In this document: piece by piece, positions 63,416 through 64,000 of the stretch
Numbering within the stretch: position 1 is the first letter of the stretch
Layout: each line of letters starts with the position of its first letter
Notes under the pieces: generated by a model
Seen by the model: the letters and a program-made list of their open reading frames with translations, nothing else
Database searches by the model: none
Told to the model about the DNA's origin: nothing
Made by a program: the position numbers and the translations under genes
Assembly: GCA_029259935.1 (NCBI GenBank)
Contig: JAJDEH010000038.1
Span: 4,336-68,335 of the forward strand
Origin: Planctomycetota bacterium
GTDB taxonomy: Bacteria; Planctomycetota; Planctomycetia; Pirellulales; Pirellulaceae
Length of the DNA: 64,000 bases
Direction: 5' to 3'

Positions 63416-63898
63416 CAATCGCTGTACTCGCCAAGATTCGGGGCCTTGAACACTGATCGCGTCGGACGTCTGGGCAGAAACGGAGACGGGCCTCCAATGC
63501 TTACTTGAGGTGGCAACGCAATTGCTGCGTCACTCGTTGAAGGCCAGAAGCCATGGCCGCCGAGTGTTGCAGGGCCCTCGCGCCACCCATACAATGGCTG
63601 TGGTTTTTCGATTTGGACTGACCGCGATAAATGAGAAGAGTCTTGTCACCGCCACCCAAATCCAAAAACGGGCTGATGCAACTGCGAACCGTATTCACTG
63701 TCATGGTGAATACTATGTCCTCGATTTTCGCGCGGGTGCCACTGGCGTCTCGCCAGTGCCGAACGGCGAGTTCGCGACTATTTGTAATGGCGGAGCGCTC
63801 GGCGCACCAGTTATACTCTGCAATAGCTTTGCCCACCAATCCCTTAGGACAGCAAAGATCGCGAGTGTACCAGTTGGGTAACCAATCGGAGCAGGCCG
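63416..63898. other. Non-coding region with REP-like hairpin before a transposase gene
   Basis: About 480 bases. A minus-strand frame of 112 codons (63501-63839) contains the palindrome in its coding strand and has no ribosome binding site, so it is not called. The hairpin at 63740-63758 is listed separately. Confidence 0.4.
63740..63758. repeat. REP-like hairpin upstream of the RAYT gene
   Basis: CACTGGCG (63740-63747) pairs with CGCCAGTG (63751-63758) around TCT. It is flanked by GGTGC and CCGAACGG. I know the CACTGGC/GCCAGTG type as a repeated palindrome in planctomycetes. It lies 140 bases before a REP-associated transposase, a typical setting. Confidence 0.6.
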
Positions 63899-64000
63899 AT
63901 GGCAGAACGGCGACGGCACCGAAAACAGGTCAAGCATTATCACGAACCCGGCGACCTTCACGAACTGACATTCTCTTGCTATCGACGAATGCCGCTGCTG
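63899..64000 (+). CDS. REP-associated tyrosine transposase (RAYT), N-terminal part
   Basis: The right edge cuts this gene after 34 codons. The visible peptide begins MAERRRHRKQVKHYHEPGD and continues LHELTFSCYRRMPLL, which is the start of Y1-family REP-associated transposases I know from planctomycetes. They cut single-stranded DNA at REP palindromes and are often single-copy and domesticated. GGAG stands seven bases before the ATG. The catalytic HUH motif and Tyr lie outside the window, so the identity rests on the N-terminus only. Confidence 0.75.
   Translation, partial: MAERRRHRKQVKHYHEPGDLHELTFSCYRRMPLL

Noticed and set aside
63501..63839. 112-codon minus-strand frame before the transposase
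   Set aside because: It runs through a REP-like palindrome, has no ribosome binding site and no recognisable domain.

Overview
The window looks like chromosomal DNA of a planctomycete, most likely a Pirellulales-type bacterium. The evidence is the combination of formylglycine sulfatases, a DUF1559 prepilin-like protein, an SHD1-domain protein, a redoxin/cytochrome c/copper-monooxygenase fusion, several Gfo/Idh/MocA oxidoreductases, a DUF502 membrane protein, many exported proteins of unknown function, weak Shine-Dalgarno sites, and REP-like hairpins next to a REP-associated transposase. This is judged from the sequence alone; no search was run. No rRNA, tRNA or CRISPR array was recognised.

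Layout. 1-12.1 kb: the end of a thiolase, an exported HEAT protein, a Wza-type polysaccharide export lipoprotein, a 1683-residue sulfatase-sialidase-sialate O-acetylesterase fusion coupled to a PhyH-type dioxygenase, and a second sulfatase on the minus strand. 12.4-19.3 kb: exported or membrane proteins of unknown function (TPR-like, HEAT). 19.4-24.8 kb: M42 peptidase, apgM, then a Gfo/Idh oxidoreductase, a degenerate cytidylyltransferase and a HAD hydrolase that may act on one sugar. 24.9-32.7 kb: a small lipoprotein, a ParD/ParE-like toxin-antitoxin pair, a nucleoside phosphorylase, a 38-residue basic micro-ORF with a strong ribosome binding site, an oxidoreductase lacking the EKP lysine, DUF502, a cold-shock protein, a SPOUT methyltransferase and a rhomboid-fold protein lacking the protease motif.

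32.8-42.6 kb: a large SF2 helicase with an acidic tandem-repeat insert, a YqjD/YqjE-like envelope operon, and a metal-related block. That block has a Tat-exported Cys-rich lipoprotein followed by a DUF692 (MNIO) enzyme and a DUF2063 partner, which is the gene order of bufferin-type RiPP clusters. A convergent DmeF-like Co/Ni efflux pump, a His-rich exported protein and a DUF1559 protein follow.

42.8-51.1 kb: a five-gene set of SWIM zinc-finger protein, HEAT protein, MoxR AAA+ ATPase, DUF5682 protein and VWA protein, with a mosaic of small hairpin repeats before the last gene. It resembles a widespread MoxR-VWA chaperone-like system of unknown target. 51.2-64 kb: a DUF2007/zinc-ribbon/PsbP-like membrane protein, an isochorismatase-family hydrolase, an unknown cytosolic protein with a clear terminator, a transglutaminase lipoprotein, a TIM-barrel protein plus EboC-like UbiA prenyltransferase, the redoxin/cytochrome/copper enzyme, an SHD1 beta-propeller protein, and the start of a REP-associated tyrosine transposase.

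Best candidates for a poorly described system: the MNIO/Cys-rich lipoprotein cluster (37.4-39.8 kb), the SWIM-HEAT-MoxR-DUF5682-VWA operon, and the triple fusion enzyme at 3.7-8.8 kb.
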